From: a virus
DNA length: 21,454 nt
Reading direction: 5' to 3' (one strand)
IMG/VR virus record: IMGVR_UViG_3300020603_002318
Location: 1-21,454 of that record
The notes beneath the pieces are model-generated. The model worked only from the letters and a program-made list of their open reading frames with translations, was not told the DNA's origin and did no database searches. The position numbers and the translations under genes were made by a program. Numbering within the stretch: position 1 is the stretch's first letter; every line of letters starts with the position of its first letter. Shown here piece by piece: positions 4,407 through 12,402 of the stretch.

Positions 4407-4434
4407 ATCTTACTTATTTTTATAAAAATGTCAA
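4407..4434 (-). promoter_or_regulatory. Candidate sigma70-type promoter of the isc operon
   Basis: TTGACA (4429-4434), a 16-base spacer and TAAGAT (4407-4412) on the minus strand. The -35 overlaps the stop codon of the Nudix gene. The predicted start near 4400 gives a leader of about 36 bases to ATG 4364. The -10 is a moderate match. Confidence 0.5.
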
Positions 4435-4871
4435 GGAAGATTATGATATGAGTCCTTGAGCATCTTCGAAAAGCCTGGATGCAAGTTCTTGGGCATTTCA
4501 TTTTTGTCAAACCAATCAAATCTATCATTTTCATAGTTTAGATTTGGCATGAACTCGGATTGTTTTGGAATCTTGCATAGAAATGTATGATACTGAAAAT
4601 TGGGTTTACTATAGTCCGTATGGATGTGCTTGAGCTGATCTCTGGTGATCTCACATCCGATCTCTTCACCAACTTCACGAACGACTGTATCCATGAGATC
4701 CTTGTCGTTCGTGTCAGCCGATCCGCCTACTGGTGAATATGTATGTGGACAATCGCAATCTTTGCTTCTCTTGGCAATACCATACTTGCCTGTGTCCTGT
4801 GCGTGAAACAATGCGCCAGCTGCTTGTCTTTCATTATCCTGTTCGCGTAAAAAAGACCTAAGTGTTTTCAT
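4431..4871 (-). CDS. Nudix hydrolase
   Basis: ATG 4871 is chosen because AAGAGGAAAAT stands directly before it; the longer frame to 4937 runs through a late promoter. The 146-residue product has a Nudix box at about 49-73: Gly49-Gly50, then REVGEE at 65-70 followed by Ile-Gly. The REVGEE core carries the metal-binding glutamates. The spacing between the box glycine and the Arg-Glu core is about one residue longer than the textbook motif, and the usual first Glu is replaced by Lys or Asp. Nudix enzymes cleave nucleoside diphosphates linked to another group; phage members act on dNTPs, ADP-ribose, NAD or RNA caps. The substrate is not predictable here. The start of the frame (MKTLRSFLRE) resembles other phage Nudix proteins. 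Confidence 0.85.
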   Translation of the reverse strand: MKTLRSFLREQDNERQAAGALFHAQDTGKYGIAKRSKDCDCPHTYSPVGGSADTNDKDLMDTVVREVGEEIGCEITRDQLKHIHTDYSKPNFQYHTFLCKIPKQSEFMPNLNYENDRFDWFDKNEMPKNLHPGFSKMLKDSYHNLP

Positions 4872-4905
4872 ATTTTCCTCTTGACAAACACTTGACAGAA
4901 CACTA

Positions 4906-4913
4906 TATTTATA
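4906..4913 (-). promoter_or_regulatory. T4-type late promoter for the Nudix gene
   Basis: TATAAATA, the T4 late promoter consensus, on the minus strand, 34 bases before ATG 4871. It is the centre of a 20-base inverted repeat (4899-4918, arms AACACTATA/TATAGTGTT). The leader contains two TCAAG copies and then a Shine-Dalgarno site, a layout shared with the promoter at 7249-7256. Confidence 0.7.
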
Positions 4914-4933
4914 GTGTTGCCGTTGAATTAATT

Positions 4934-6061
4934 TCACCAGATTTTTTTGTAAGTAAAATCACCTAGATATTTATCTTTAAGATAATTGTTGATTTTTTTG
5001 ATTGCAATCTCAACAGTTTCTCCTGATGCTGTCAATGAGCCAAAGACATTTCCTTTGCTCCACCGTAATTGACTTCCAAACACGACATCATTTGACCATT
5101 CAAGAAACGGATAATTACAATTTTCTTTTCTTGTTTCACTATAATCATCATGAATTAGTTGCAGACATGCACCAGCATTTCCTGTTCGTTTTATTTTTGG
5201 TAAAGATTGCATAGTTGACGATCTATAAAAAAGATCAAAAAGATCTATTGAAAGTGTTGGATATAATGATTGTGTTTCTGGTTCCCCAAACCTTGTGTTT
5301 ATTTCCAACACATAATATGTTGAATCAACTTTCATTATGTTTAGATACATTATACCGTTATATGAAATTTTAATTGAAGACAAGAAATCCAATATTTTTT
5401 GAATATATGAATCTATTTCTAATATGTTTTCTTGAATTGATTCAGATGTTGACGCTATTCCACATGTATTGTAACCTTTATATCTTTTATAATCTTTGGA
5501 TATGCCAAGGAAAGTAAAAGTATGTCCGTTACACATGACTTGATATGAAAATTCTTCTCCAATCAAGAATTTTTCAATCAATATGTCTTGTTCTAGAAAA
5601 TTTGGTTTTGATAAAGAACCTTCCCATTTTTCATCAATTATTTCAGTCTGTTTACCGAGTAAATGATCAGCATCATATTTTGCAACAAATGGACGATCTA
5701 GTTTTTCTAGATTTTTTCCCTTTTCAATTTTGTATTCTGATGTTGGTATTTTCAATTTTTCTAGAATTTTTTTCGTTGTTATCTTTGATTGTTCTAAATA
5801 AGCAACGTTCGTATTAGGTAAGAAAAAAGGTATTGTGCAGGTTTTGGCCAATCTTTGTAAAAAATCACTTTTCTGATATGCATTTCCAATTGCAACAACA
5901 AGATCAATCTTTTTTGATTTTAACCAATCTTGGGAAAGCATACAAGAAAGTGTAGAAAATTCCATATCTTGTATGTGTATCAATTTACAATTATGATATT
6001 GATCGTAATTTTCAATTAGTTGTGTGGAAAGAGAACTATGACAAAGAAGAGCTACGTTCAT
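4934..6061 (-). CDS. PurD-like ATP-grasp ligase
   Basis: A 375-residue protein from ATG 6061; a TTG 39 bases upstream is the alternative, and neither has a clear Shine-Dalgarno site. The domain order follows phosphoribosylamine-glycine ligase: N-terminal Rossmann-like part (1-90), ATP-grasp core (about 90-290), and a C-terminal domain with SLTASGETVEIA. ATP-grasp motifs include EKFLIGEE (163-170), DYKR (190-193) and VLEINTRFGEPETQ (251-264), the last nearly identical to PurD. Two family signatures are lost. The glycine-rich GGREHA-type motif is replaced by LLCHSSLS, and the NTGGMG substrate loop by NTCGIAS. So it may ligate a different acid and amine. PurD acts at step two of purine synthesis; no other pur gene is in the window. 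It follows the PP-loop gene by 54 bases. Confidence 0.82.
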   Translation of the reverse strand: MNVALLCHSSLSTQLIENYDQYHNCKLIHIQDMEFSTLSCMLSQDWLKSKKIDLVVAIGNAYQKSDFLQRLAKTCTIPFFLPNTNVAYLEQSKITTKKILEKLKIPTSEYKIEKGKNLEKLDRPFVAKYDADHLLGKQTEIIDEKWEGSLSKPNFLEQDILIEKFLIGEEFSYQVMCNGHTFTFLGISKDYKRYKGYNTCGIASTSESIQENILEIDSYIQKILDFLSSIKISYNGIMYLNIMKVDSTYYVLEINTRFGEPETQSLYPTLSIDLFDLFYRSSTMQSLPKIKRTGNAGACLQLIHDDYSETRKENCNYPFLEWSNDVVFGSQLRWSKGNVFGSLTASGETVEIAIKKINNYLKDKYLGDFTYKKIW

Positions 6062-6115
6062 CTGATTTGATCTGAATAAATTTGTTTTTAATTTTGCCAA
6101 GAAAAAATAAACAAA

Positions 6116-7213
6116 CTAATTGATAAAATACTTACGACTCCAAATATCATTTCTATTATAAGATCCATGTTTCATCAACAATTCTGAAAAATTTTTATGA
6201 GCCCAAACAACTTGCTTTACATAATCTTCATATATTTTTGAATTTTTATTTTTCATTATGAAGCTATCTCGTAATGATAAAATATTATTACTTTTCTGAG
6301 ATTTAAATCTTAGAGAGTTTTTTACATTATTGTAAATTATCTTCTTAATTATTTCATGATAATACTTAGAACTAAAAAATATGTCATTAGTTATTATTTT
6401 TTTTGACAACACATTTTCATTGTAAAAATTAGATAACAAATGTAGTTGTTTAGATAATATCTTAGGCATGTCAGGTGTCCAATAAAAAAATTCTCGATTT
6501 ATATCATTATATTCTTTACATAATGGATAGTTTCCATAATCAGAGACTGCAAGAGCATTAAAAGATAAAAAATGTTTAGAATCATTAATAGAAAAATTGG
6601 GTTTATAATCATTAATAGAAAAATTGGGTTTATCGATACCAAATATTATTGATTTTTTCTTTTTGTTATTATCAAAGTTTAACAATGATGATGTTTCCCA
6701 CCATCTATAATGTATACTAAAATGTGTGTCAACAACTATGTATTTTTTATCAATGTCATTGTACGACACAAATTTCTCTGGAGTATCAAATAATTTTGAA
6801 TAATCGTGGTAAGTTATTTTAGTGTTTTTCAAATTCATCATCTGTAAAGTAGGAATACAGTTATGGTAAATTTCGCCGTTATGATTTTCGTCTGATCCAT
6901 AATATGAATCTTGAGAGAACGCACCAACCATGATGATTTCGTCAATATGAATATTGTTATAGTAAAAAGCTTCAAGCATATTTGTTGAATCAATACCGCC
7001 AGAATATGCTAATATCAAATATTCGTATTTGTCTCGTAGCTGTTGGGCTCTCAATTTGTATAATTCAGACAATGTCTCCTTGGGTTCTATTTTCCAATCA
7101 AACTCAAGAAATTCTTTGTCGTAAAAATATAAAGAAATTTCGTTCTTTGAACGAAGTGCATCAAACTTGGAATAATATTTTTGTCCTAATTGATCATAAT
7201 AAAAATATTCCAT
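6116..7213 (-). CDS. PP-loop ATP pyrophosphatase family protein A
   Basis: ATG 7213 (365 residues) is chosen because AAGGA lies 7 bases upstream and a late promoter at 7249-7256 sits inside the longer frame. SGGIDS at 71-76 is the PP-loop that binds ATP in asparagine synthase, NAD synthase, QueC and related enzymes, which adenylate a substrate and release pyrophosphate. The N-terminal 110 residues are clearly homologous to the protein at 13200-14432: both have a YYxxLG start, KEPxESLxxLY-like stretch, LRxKYxYLIL, the PP-loop and NNIxIDE. No glutaminase domain is fused, so ammonia or an amine would come from elsewhere. A nine-residue KPNFSINDY tandem duplication lies near the middle. The gene is very AT-rich. 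Substrate unknown. Confidence 0.82.
   Translation of the reverse strand: MEYFYYDQLGQKYYSKFDALRSKNEISLYFYDKEFLEFDWKIEPKETLSELYKLRAQQLRDKYEYLILAYSGGIDSTNMLEAFYYNNIHIDEIIMVGAFSQDSYYGSDENHNGEIYHNCIPTLQMMNLKNTKITYHDYSKLFDTPEKFVSYNDIDKKYIVVDTHFSIHYRWWETSSLLNFDNNKKKKSIIFGIDKPNFSINDYKPNFSINDSKHFLSFNALAVSDYGNYPLCKEYNDINREFFYWTPDMPKILSKQLHLLSNFYNENVLSKKIITNDIFFSSKYYHEIIKKIIYNNVKNSLRFKSQKSNNILSLRDSFIMKNKNSKIYEDYVKQVVWAHKNFSELLMKHGSYNRNDIWSRKYFIN
6581..6634. repeat. 27-bp in-frame tandem duplication
   Basis: 6581-6607 is repeated at 6608-6634 with only the last base different. It encodes KPNFSIND twice within the PP-loop protein and keeps the reading frame, a sign of recent slippage. Confidence 0.9.
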
Positions 7214-7248
7214 ATCTTTTTCCTTGATAAGTACTTGATAGCACTGTA

Positions 7249-7256
7249 TATTTATA
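7249..7256 (-). promoter_or_regulatory. T4-type late promoter for the PP-loop A and PurD-like pair
   Basis: TATAAATA on the minus strand, 35 bases before ATG 7213. The leader resembles that of the Nudix promoter, with two TCAAG copies followed by an A-rich Shine-Dalgarno region. The rest of the gap to the radical SAM stop (7257-7374) is AT-rich, with short palindromes and no clear terminator. Confidence 0.7.
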
Positions 7257-7374
7257 TTGTTGTCGTTGAATGAATTATTATTCAAATAAAAACATTGATA
7301 AATAATTTTCTTGTATAGTTTAATAAACTTTAACTTGTATTAGGAATTACTTCTTGTTGAAAAATAAGTAAAAA

Positions 7375-8853
7375 TTACAACGACAATAATTTTTCAAAAT
7401 ATGCGTTGTCTAAATTCTCTATAATTTTTTCAACTTTTAATGTACGAAAAAATCTTTTTGTATTTGTTATGATTTCATCATGCGAAAATCCAAGATTGAT
7501 AAGACCATTATAATAAAATGCGCCATGTGTATCTTTTTTTTCCGTAACTGAATATAGTTTTCGAGAAAGACTGTAGCACCAATCGGAATTTAGATCTTCA
7601 TTCTTGTATTTCCAAGCAAAATGACCATCATTTTTTAACTCAAACTCCATATCATAATTTTTCCAAGTTAGATCAAATTCACTTCGATATAATTTAAATT
7701 GAGTTATTTCCGGAGGCATTACTCCAAAGTGAGAGAAAATATTATCGTTAAGTGGATTATCATTTGATACTACCCATTTACTGAAATTGATCAAACTTTG
7801 TTTTGTATCGGATGGTAATCCAAGTATCCATCCGGATCCCAAAACAACATTTTTGAATTCATTTAGTTTGAGTTTTTGTAAAAACTCAATTTGTTTATAT
7901 GGATCTAGTCCTTTTCCTATAAGTTTGGCTGCATTTCTATTAATTGTTTCTATACCAAATATTATTGCTGTAGCTCCCGATTCTTTCAATATTTCAGCAG
8001 TATGCGGAAATCTATAAATCAAATCAAGTCTCATATATACGCTAAATGATATTTTAAAGGGTAACTTTGAATACACTTTTTCATATAAATCTTGAATTTT
8101 TTCACATGAATCATTGTATGTATCATCAGTAAAAGTATAATTTGTAATTCCAAAATTTTCATAGTTATAAATAAATTCTTCTTTTAGAATATCATAATTT
8201 TTTATCCAATCACCTTTTGTTTTTCCATTTAATGGAAAAGAACAAAATTTGCATTTGAATATGCATCCTCTACTTATTTCCGCTGCTAGCGTTCTACAAT
8301 TTAAAACATCATTTTTTAGATAATTTATTTTACTACAATGAAAATTTTTATATTCCCTATTGTAAATTATTTTATTTGATGGTAAAATATTTTTCGCAAG
8401 ATTTTTAGTAAAATCTACAATTTGTTCATCAGTATATCCTCTAAATTGATAAAAATTTAAATAGTCTAGTGAAAATAATTTTGCACCACCTAAAATAAAT
8501 TGTATTTTATAATTTAGCGTTTTTGCATATTCAATGAATTTTTTTAGTTCAATATCAAAATTTGGATTATTTTTTTTATAAAAATCAACTTGTGTTTGTG
8601 AATCAAAATATTTGTAATCAAAAATATGATTTAAAAAATTTACGCTAAATCCAATCCACAAAGTATCTTTATCAACAAATTTATCTAGAATAGTTTCGTG
8701 TAGTTTTGTAAATGTTTTCAACTTGCAAATGTCTACAACTTGCACAGTAAATCCATTTTCTCTAAGCTGAGTTGCTATTCTATACGGACCTGCAGAAATT
8801 AGTCTAAACGGGCATTCAGTATTACCTGAAAAAATAAGACAATTTACACCCAT
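7375..8853 (-). CDS. Radical SAM protein with B12-binding-like N-terminal domain
   Basis: A 492-residue protein. Cys197, Cys201 and Cys204 in GCIFKCKFC form the CxxxCxxC motif that holds the [4Fe-4S] cluster for S-adenosylmethionine cleavage. The N-terminal 160 residues, with GPYRIATQLRENGFTVQVVD, look like the Rossmann-type cobalamin-binding domain of B12 radical SAM proteins, though the DxHxxG cobalt ligand motif is not evident. Radical SAM core strands follow (FTDDTYND, MRLDLI, AIIFGIET, GWILGLPSD). The C-terminal 120 residues are unassigned. ATG 8853 overlaps the end of tctA by 10 bases, so the gene closes the transporter operon. Known relatives perform methylations, methylthiolations or ring rearrangements; the substrate is unknown. 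It would need an iron-sulfur cluster that IscU and IscA could supply. Confidence 0.88.
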   Translation of the reverse strand: MGVNCLIFSGNTECPFRLISAGPYRIATQLRENGFTVQVVDICKLKTFTKLHETILDKFVDKDTLWIGFSVNFLNHIFDYKYFDSQTQVDFYKKNNPNFDIELKKFIEYAKTLNYKIQFILGGAKLFSLDYLNFYQFRGYTDEQIVDFTKNLAKNILPSNKIIYNREYKNFHCSKINYLKNDVLNCRTLAAEISRGCIFKCKFCSFPLNGKTKGDWIKNYDILKEEFIYNYENFGITNYTFTDDTYNDSCEKIQDLYEKVYSKLPFKISFSVYMRLDLIYRFPHTAEILKESGATAIIFGIETINRNAAKLIGKGLDPYKQIEFLQKLKLNEFKNVVLGSGWILGLPSDTKQSLINFSKWVVSNDNPLNDNIFSHFGVMPPEITQFKLYRSEFDLTWKNYDMEFELKNDGHFAWKYKNEDLNSDWCYSLSRKLYSVTEKKDTHGAFYYNGLINLGFSHDEIITNTKRFFRTLKVEKIIENLDNAYFEKLLSL

Positions 8854-10310
8854 TTTTTGTATATCTTGATTGACGAAAAAAGAAATAATAACACAATAAA
8901 CAATATAATATTTATTTCACTATTCCAAAATATGTCAAGATTACCTTTAGACATCATCATTGCTCGTCTAAATTGTTCTTCAATCATTGGAGTCAATAAA
9001 AATCCCATAATTATTGGAACACAATCAAGATTATTGCTTATCATAAACCAACCAAATAAACCAAAAAATAAAATCAAAAGTATTTCAAAATAAGATTGAT
9101 TTATATTGAACACTCCAAACAAACAAGCAAATAGTATAATGAACTTGAAATATTTTTTAGGTATAGATAATACTTTTATCCATATTGAAACAAGAGGAAT
9201 GTTCAATAATAATAAAAATATATTTCCTAAAATCATTGATGAAATCAATATCAAAAATAGATCATTACTTTGGGATGCAAATTTAGGACCAGGAACCAAA
9301 CCATATACTGTTAGTGCACCTAATATCATTGCGGTTGACGCATTTATTGGAATACCTAAAGACAAAGTAGGTATTAGACTTGATTGAGAACTAGCATTAT
9401 TTGCTGATTCAGGACCGGCAACACCCTCAATAGCACCACTACCAAATTCTTTTTTATATTTGCTAAATTTTTTTTCAAAAAAATATGAAACAAAAGATGA
9501 TAGAAGAGTTCCTCCAGGAAAAAGACCTAAAAAAATACCAAAAATAGTTCCTCTAAAAGTTGGAAAAATACTTCTTTTTATTTCTTCTTTAGTGGGATAC
9601 ATTGTATGTATTTTTTCAATAACTTGATGACTATTTACTTGTGAAGTCGATCTAAAAACTTCAGACAATCCAAAAATACCAATCGAAACTATTGCAATTC
9701 CAACACCATCATATAAACTTAGAATATTGAATGTGAATCTTTGCGTGCCAATTATTGGATCTAATCCGATCAATCCAATTAGAGAACCGATACATAATAA
9801 TCCTATTTTCATAAAATGATTATTATCATTAGACAAAAATATTGATGCTATCAGCCCTACAACACCCAAGTAGACGTATTCGGCTGGACCTAATTTTAGA
9901 GAAAACTCCGAGAAATACACGACAAAAAAATAAATTATAAAAGTTGTGAATATTCCCGCAAAAAAACTACTAATTGCTGCTATTGTTAGCGCAGATCCTG
10001 CTTTTCCTTTTTTGGCTAACAAATTACCTTCAATAATTGTTGGCACGGAAGTTATCTCTCCGGCAACTTTCATTAGAATAGCAGTTGTTGATCCACCATA
10101 CTGTGATCCATAATAAATTCCTATCATCATTATTATGGATTGTGGTGCTGGTATGTAAAAAGTTGTTGGTAAAAGTAGTGCTAAAGCTGTACTGGGACCA
10201 ATACCGGGAATAACACCAATCAAAGTACCTATCAAAACGCCAATGGCGCAATATACTACATTTGATAGTGTATAAAATTGTCCAAAATGATCAAGTATTT
10301 CTAAAACCAT
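8844..10310 (-). CDS. tctA: Tripartite tricarboxylate transporter, large permease subunit TctA
   Basis: A 488-residue integral membrane protein with about 10-12 hydrophobic segments and no frameshift. Family signatures are strong: GVIPGIGPSTALALLLP (32-48), GIYYGSQYGGSTTAIL (64-79), and the second-half repeat GVAGPESANNASSQ (296-309) followed by LSLGIPINAS. ATG 10310 is chosen over an upstream TTG because it matches the usual N terminus and overlaps the tctB stop. TctA is the ion-driven carrier of TTT systems, taking citrate, tartrate or aromatic acids from the binding protein TctC across the inner membrane. It is full length and keeps all signature motifs, so it is probably functional. A complete TTT permease in a phage is unusual. 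Confidence 0.95.
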   Translation of the reverse strand: MVLEILDHFGQFYTLSNVVYCAIGVLIGTLIGVIPGIGPSTALALLLPTTFYIPAPQSIIMMIGIYYGSQYGGSTTAILMKVAGEITSVPTIIEGNLLAKKGKAGSALTIAAISSFFAGIFTTFIIYFFVVYFSEFSLKLGPAEYVYLGVVGLIASIFLSNDNNHFMKIGLLCIGSLIGLIGLDPIIGTQRFTFNILSLYDGVGIAIVSIGIFGLSEVFRSTSQVNSHQVIEKIHTMYPTKEEIKRSIFPTFRGTIFGIFLGLFPGGTLLSSFVSYFFEKKFSKYKKEFGSGAIEGVAGPESANNASSQSSLIPTLSLGIPINASTAMILGALTVYGLVPGPKFASQSNDLFLILISSMILGNIFLLLLNIPLVSIWIKVLSIPKKYFKFIILFACLFGVFNINQSYFEILLILFFGLFGWFMISNNLDCVPIIMGFLLTPMIEEQFRRAMMMSKGNLDIFWNSEINIILFIVLLFLFSSIKIYKKWV

Positions 10311-10605
10311 AAAAATAAGATATTCCCATGAATAAAACTCCAACGTATATGTTGAACAAATAAGTAAATATACAAAAACAAGAAATACTCATAATAATCC
10401 AAAATAAAACATTTTTGTCGATATAAAAAGGAGGATTATCCTTTTTTAGTAAAATTATTCCACAAATGCAAAGTATTGAAGAGATAATTGTTGGAAAAAA
10501 ACCCGGTTTTATTTTTGATATAGATCCAAAATCATGTTGAAGAGATAAAAAAAGAAATGTGCTTCCTATGAAGAGAAAGCACATTCCAACTAAAGATAAC
10601 CTCAT
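10291..10605 (-). CDS. tctB: Tripartite tricarboxylate transporter, small subunit TctB, C-terminally short
   Basis: A 104-residue membrane protein. Hydrophobic segments lie at about 4-22, 37-53 and 67-98, the last long enough for one or two spans. The TctB hallmark KPGFFPTIISSIL (33-45) links the first two. Typical TctB proteins have about 140-160 residues and four spans, so the C-terminal part is reduced or missing. The ATGA overlap with tctC and a 20-base overlap with tctA show translational coupling. The stop lies inside the tctA start, so shortening may have come with operon packing. TctB is needed for transport in known systems, but its exact role is unclear. Confidence 0.85.
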   Translation of the reverse strand: MRLSLVGMCFLFIGSTFLFLSLQHDFGSISKIKPGFFPTIISSILCICGIILLKKDNPPFYIDKNVLFWIIMSISCFCIFTYLFNIYVGVLFMGISYFYGFRNT

Positions 10606-11480
10606 TTTTTATTGCTAAATTGCTGAATTTGCGAGTTGAAAAAAATAATTGGATTTTCTTCAATCTTTTCGTATCCGTATTTCTTGTATTCTTCATCTGT
10701 CATCAATGCATCAATCGATTTTTTAATCAAACTTACTTGCTGATCAATCAAACCAACATGAAATAGGCCAAACCAAGTTGTTAAATCATAATCAAAACCT
10801 TTCTCTTTGAGAGATACGATTTCAGGTAAAGCATAAAATCTTTTTTTGTCAAGAACAAGAATTGCTTTAGCTTTACCAGAAGAAACAAATGCATTATATG
10901 CACCATATGTATTTCCATATGCGTTTATTCTACCAGCCAATAAATCTGGAATAGCAAAACTAGAACTTCTATATGTGACTAAATTACAATTTTTGAAAAC
11001 TTTCAAAATGTTACATAGATAATCGTATATATTGTAAGATCCTGTTCCTGGCGAATTTGCGCCAAAAACAATATCTTTAGTTTGTGATAATAAAATCATT
11101 TCATCAATACTATTGACAGATAAACTTGTAAACAAAATTTGAGGACCTTCACCTATAAAGTAGATAGGTTTTGCAACTTTTGTTAAATTTTTTGGATAAC
11201 CATCAGAGGCATATTTTTTGTTCTCGATAATTGGATTTCCAGTTAGCAACAAAGCTTTTTTTTGATCAATAAAATAGCTTAGAGCAATATTTGAAGCGCC
11301 TCCTGTTTTGTTTATGACATCAACTTTCAAAACTGATTCATCAATTGCATTGGAAATTCTTCTAGCAAGAAGATCAAAACCACCGCCAGCACCATAAGGA
11401 ACTATCAACTCAATTTTTTCTTTTGAATATGCAAAAGACGAACATAAAATTACAAACAAAAATGATAAAATTCTAATCAT
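10602..11480 (-). CDS. tctC: TctC-type periplasmic solute-binding protein
   Basis: A 292-residue protein with a signal peptide (1-19: MIR, a hydrophobic core ILSFLFVILC, and a likely cut after AYS). No good lipobox is seen, so it should be soluble in the periplasm. The family signature VPYGAGGGFDLLARRI at 27-42 and a second GANSPGTGS motif form the carboxylate-binding loops of TctC/Bug proteins. Ligands of relatives include citrate, tartrate, nicotinate and terephthalate. AAGGAG lies 10 bases before ATG 11480. It is first of tctCBA, following the Rieske gene by 55 bases without a terminator, so it is probably co-transcribed with it. Confidence 0.94.
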   Translation of the reverse strand: MIRILSFLFVILCSSFAYSKEKIELIVPYGAGGGFDLLARRISNAIDESVLKVDVINKTGGASNIALSYFIDQKKALLLTGNPIIENKKYASDGYPKNLTKVAKPIYFIGEGPQILFTSLSVNSIDEMILLSQTKDIVFGANSPGTGSYNIYDYLCNILKVFKNCNLVTYRSSSFAIPDLLAGRINAYGNTYGAYNAFVSSGKAKAILVLDKKRFYALPEIVSLKEKGFDYDLTTWFGLFHVGLIDQQVSLIKKSIDALMTDEEYKKYGYEKIEENPIIFFNSQIQQFSNKK

Positions 11481-11535
11481 ATCTAACTCACTCCTTATTT
11501 TTCATAATCCATTTTATTTCATTTAAAAGTGCCCT

Positions 11536-12402
11536 TTAAGGGAATCGTGTCTCATGACTATTTACTAAACGGTTTCTTTTAATCCACTCACCAAAAATTT
11601 GAACTTGATATTCCAGCGGACTAATAGCATTAGAGTAAGGTACATATGGGATAATTTGTTTTTCGCTAGCTTTTACATCTTCTATAAAAACATCCTCTAC
11701 TTTGTTAAAAATTTCTCTTTCTTCTTGTGATATCCTGGGGTTAAAATAAATTTGAGTCATCCAACTATACCCCCACTCAGTATTTTTATTTTTAGGAAAA
11801 ATTGAATTTATTGATAGACAGCCAGGTGTCCATTCAACAAATATGTAGGGAAACACATAGACCCAAAAACCAGTGTGTTGTTTCTGAAATATCCAACCAT
11901 CTCCATTATCTAAAAAAATATTATTTGGATCGTATTGAGTATACAGCCAAGAATGAATGCCATCTTTATGAACATGAAGAAGATCTGCTTCAATCTCAGT
12001 CAACCACAACCAATTGCCTTCACTCTTGCCAGTATAGCTATGACTATATTCAAGATTGGTTTCATTTGAAATACAGTCGACCCATTCGTGTTTTGGCTCG
12101 ACAAAGTTTTTGAAAACAATACCAGATTTTCCTAAGTCGTAGCTTTGACAGTTAAGTTTATATTGATGCTGATTAATTGGCCTGCCATTATTGTCGTATT
12201 GAAACCCATGCAATTTGCAGGTAATATTGTCTGTGGGTCCTAACTGATCTCCAATAGGATAAAACCTGTGGGGGCATGTCCTATTAAATAGATTTACCTT
12301 TTCATTTGATTGCGACATTATGTATTCGTATCCAATAAATGGTCTGTTTTTACAAGCAGACACATGTCCTATAACCTTAGGAGGATTTTTAAACATTATC
12401 AT
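11536..12402 (-). CDS. Rieske [2Fe-2S] non-haem iron oxygenase, short
   Basis: A 288-residue protein. The Rieske motif is complete: Cys43 and His45 (CPHR), then 16 residues, then Cys62 and His65 (CKLHG). A catalytic-domain motif follows, ADLLHVHKDGIH (139-150). Asp140, His143, His145 and His150 are candidates for mononuclear iron binding, and an acidic stretch at about 240-255 may give the third ligand. Oxygenase alpha subunits usually have 330-450 residues, so this is a compact form. Such enzymes hydroxylate, demethylate or desaturate a substrate with O2 and an external reductase. No reductase or ferredoxin is seen, so host partners would be needed. The start overlaps the PP-loop B gene by 14 bases. 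Confidence 0.88.
   Translation of the reverse strand: MIMFKNPPKVIGHVSACKNRPFIGYEYIMSQSNEKVNLFNRTCPHRFYPIGDQLGPTDNITCKLHGFQYDNNGRPINQHQYKLNCQSYDLGKSGIVFKNFVEPKHEWVDCISNETNLEYSHSYTGKSEGNWLWLTEIEADLLHVHKDGIHSWLYTQYDPNNIFLDNGDGWIFQKQHTGFWVYVFPYIFVEWTPGCLSINSIFPKNKNTEWGYSWMTQIYFNPRISQEEREIFNKVEDVFIEDVKASEKQIIPYVPYSNAISPLEYQVQIFGEWIKRNRLVNSHETRFP

Noticed and set aside
6581-6634. Repeat array as a possible CRISPR or iteron site
   Set aside because: There are only two adjoining units without spacers and they translate in frame as a duplicated peptide.
8164-8172. TATAAATA on the plus strand
   Set aside because: It lies inside the radical SAM gene on the opposite strand, with no plus-strand gene downstream, so it is most likely chance in AT-rich DNA.
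10291-10345. Frameshift between tctB and tctA
   Set aside because: The permease has a good ATG start at 10310 in its usual place and tctB ends with a normal stop. The overlap is ordinary coupling, although the short tctB is reported separately.
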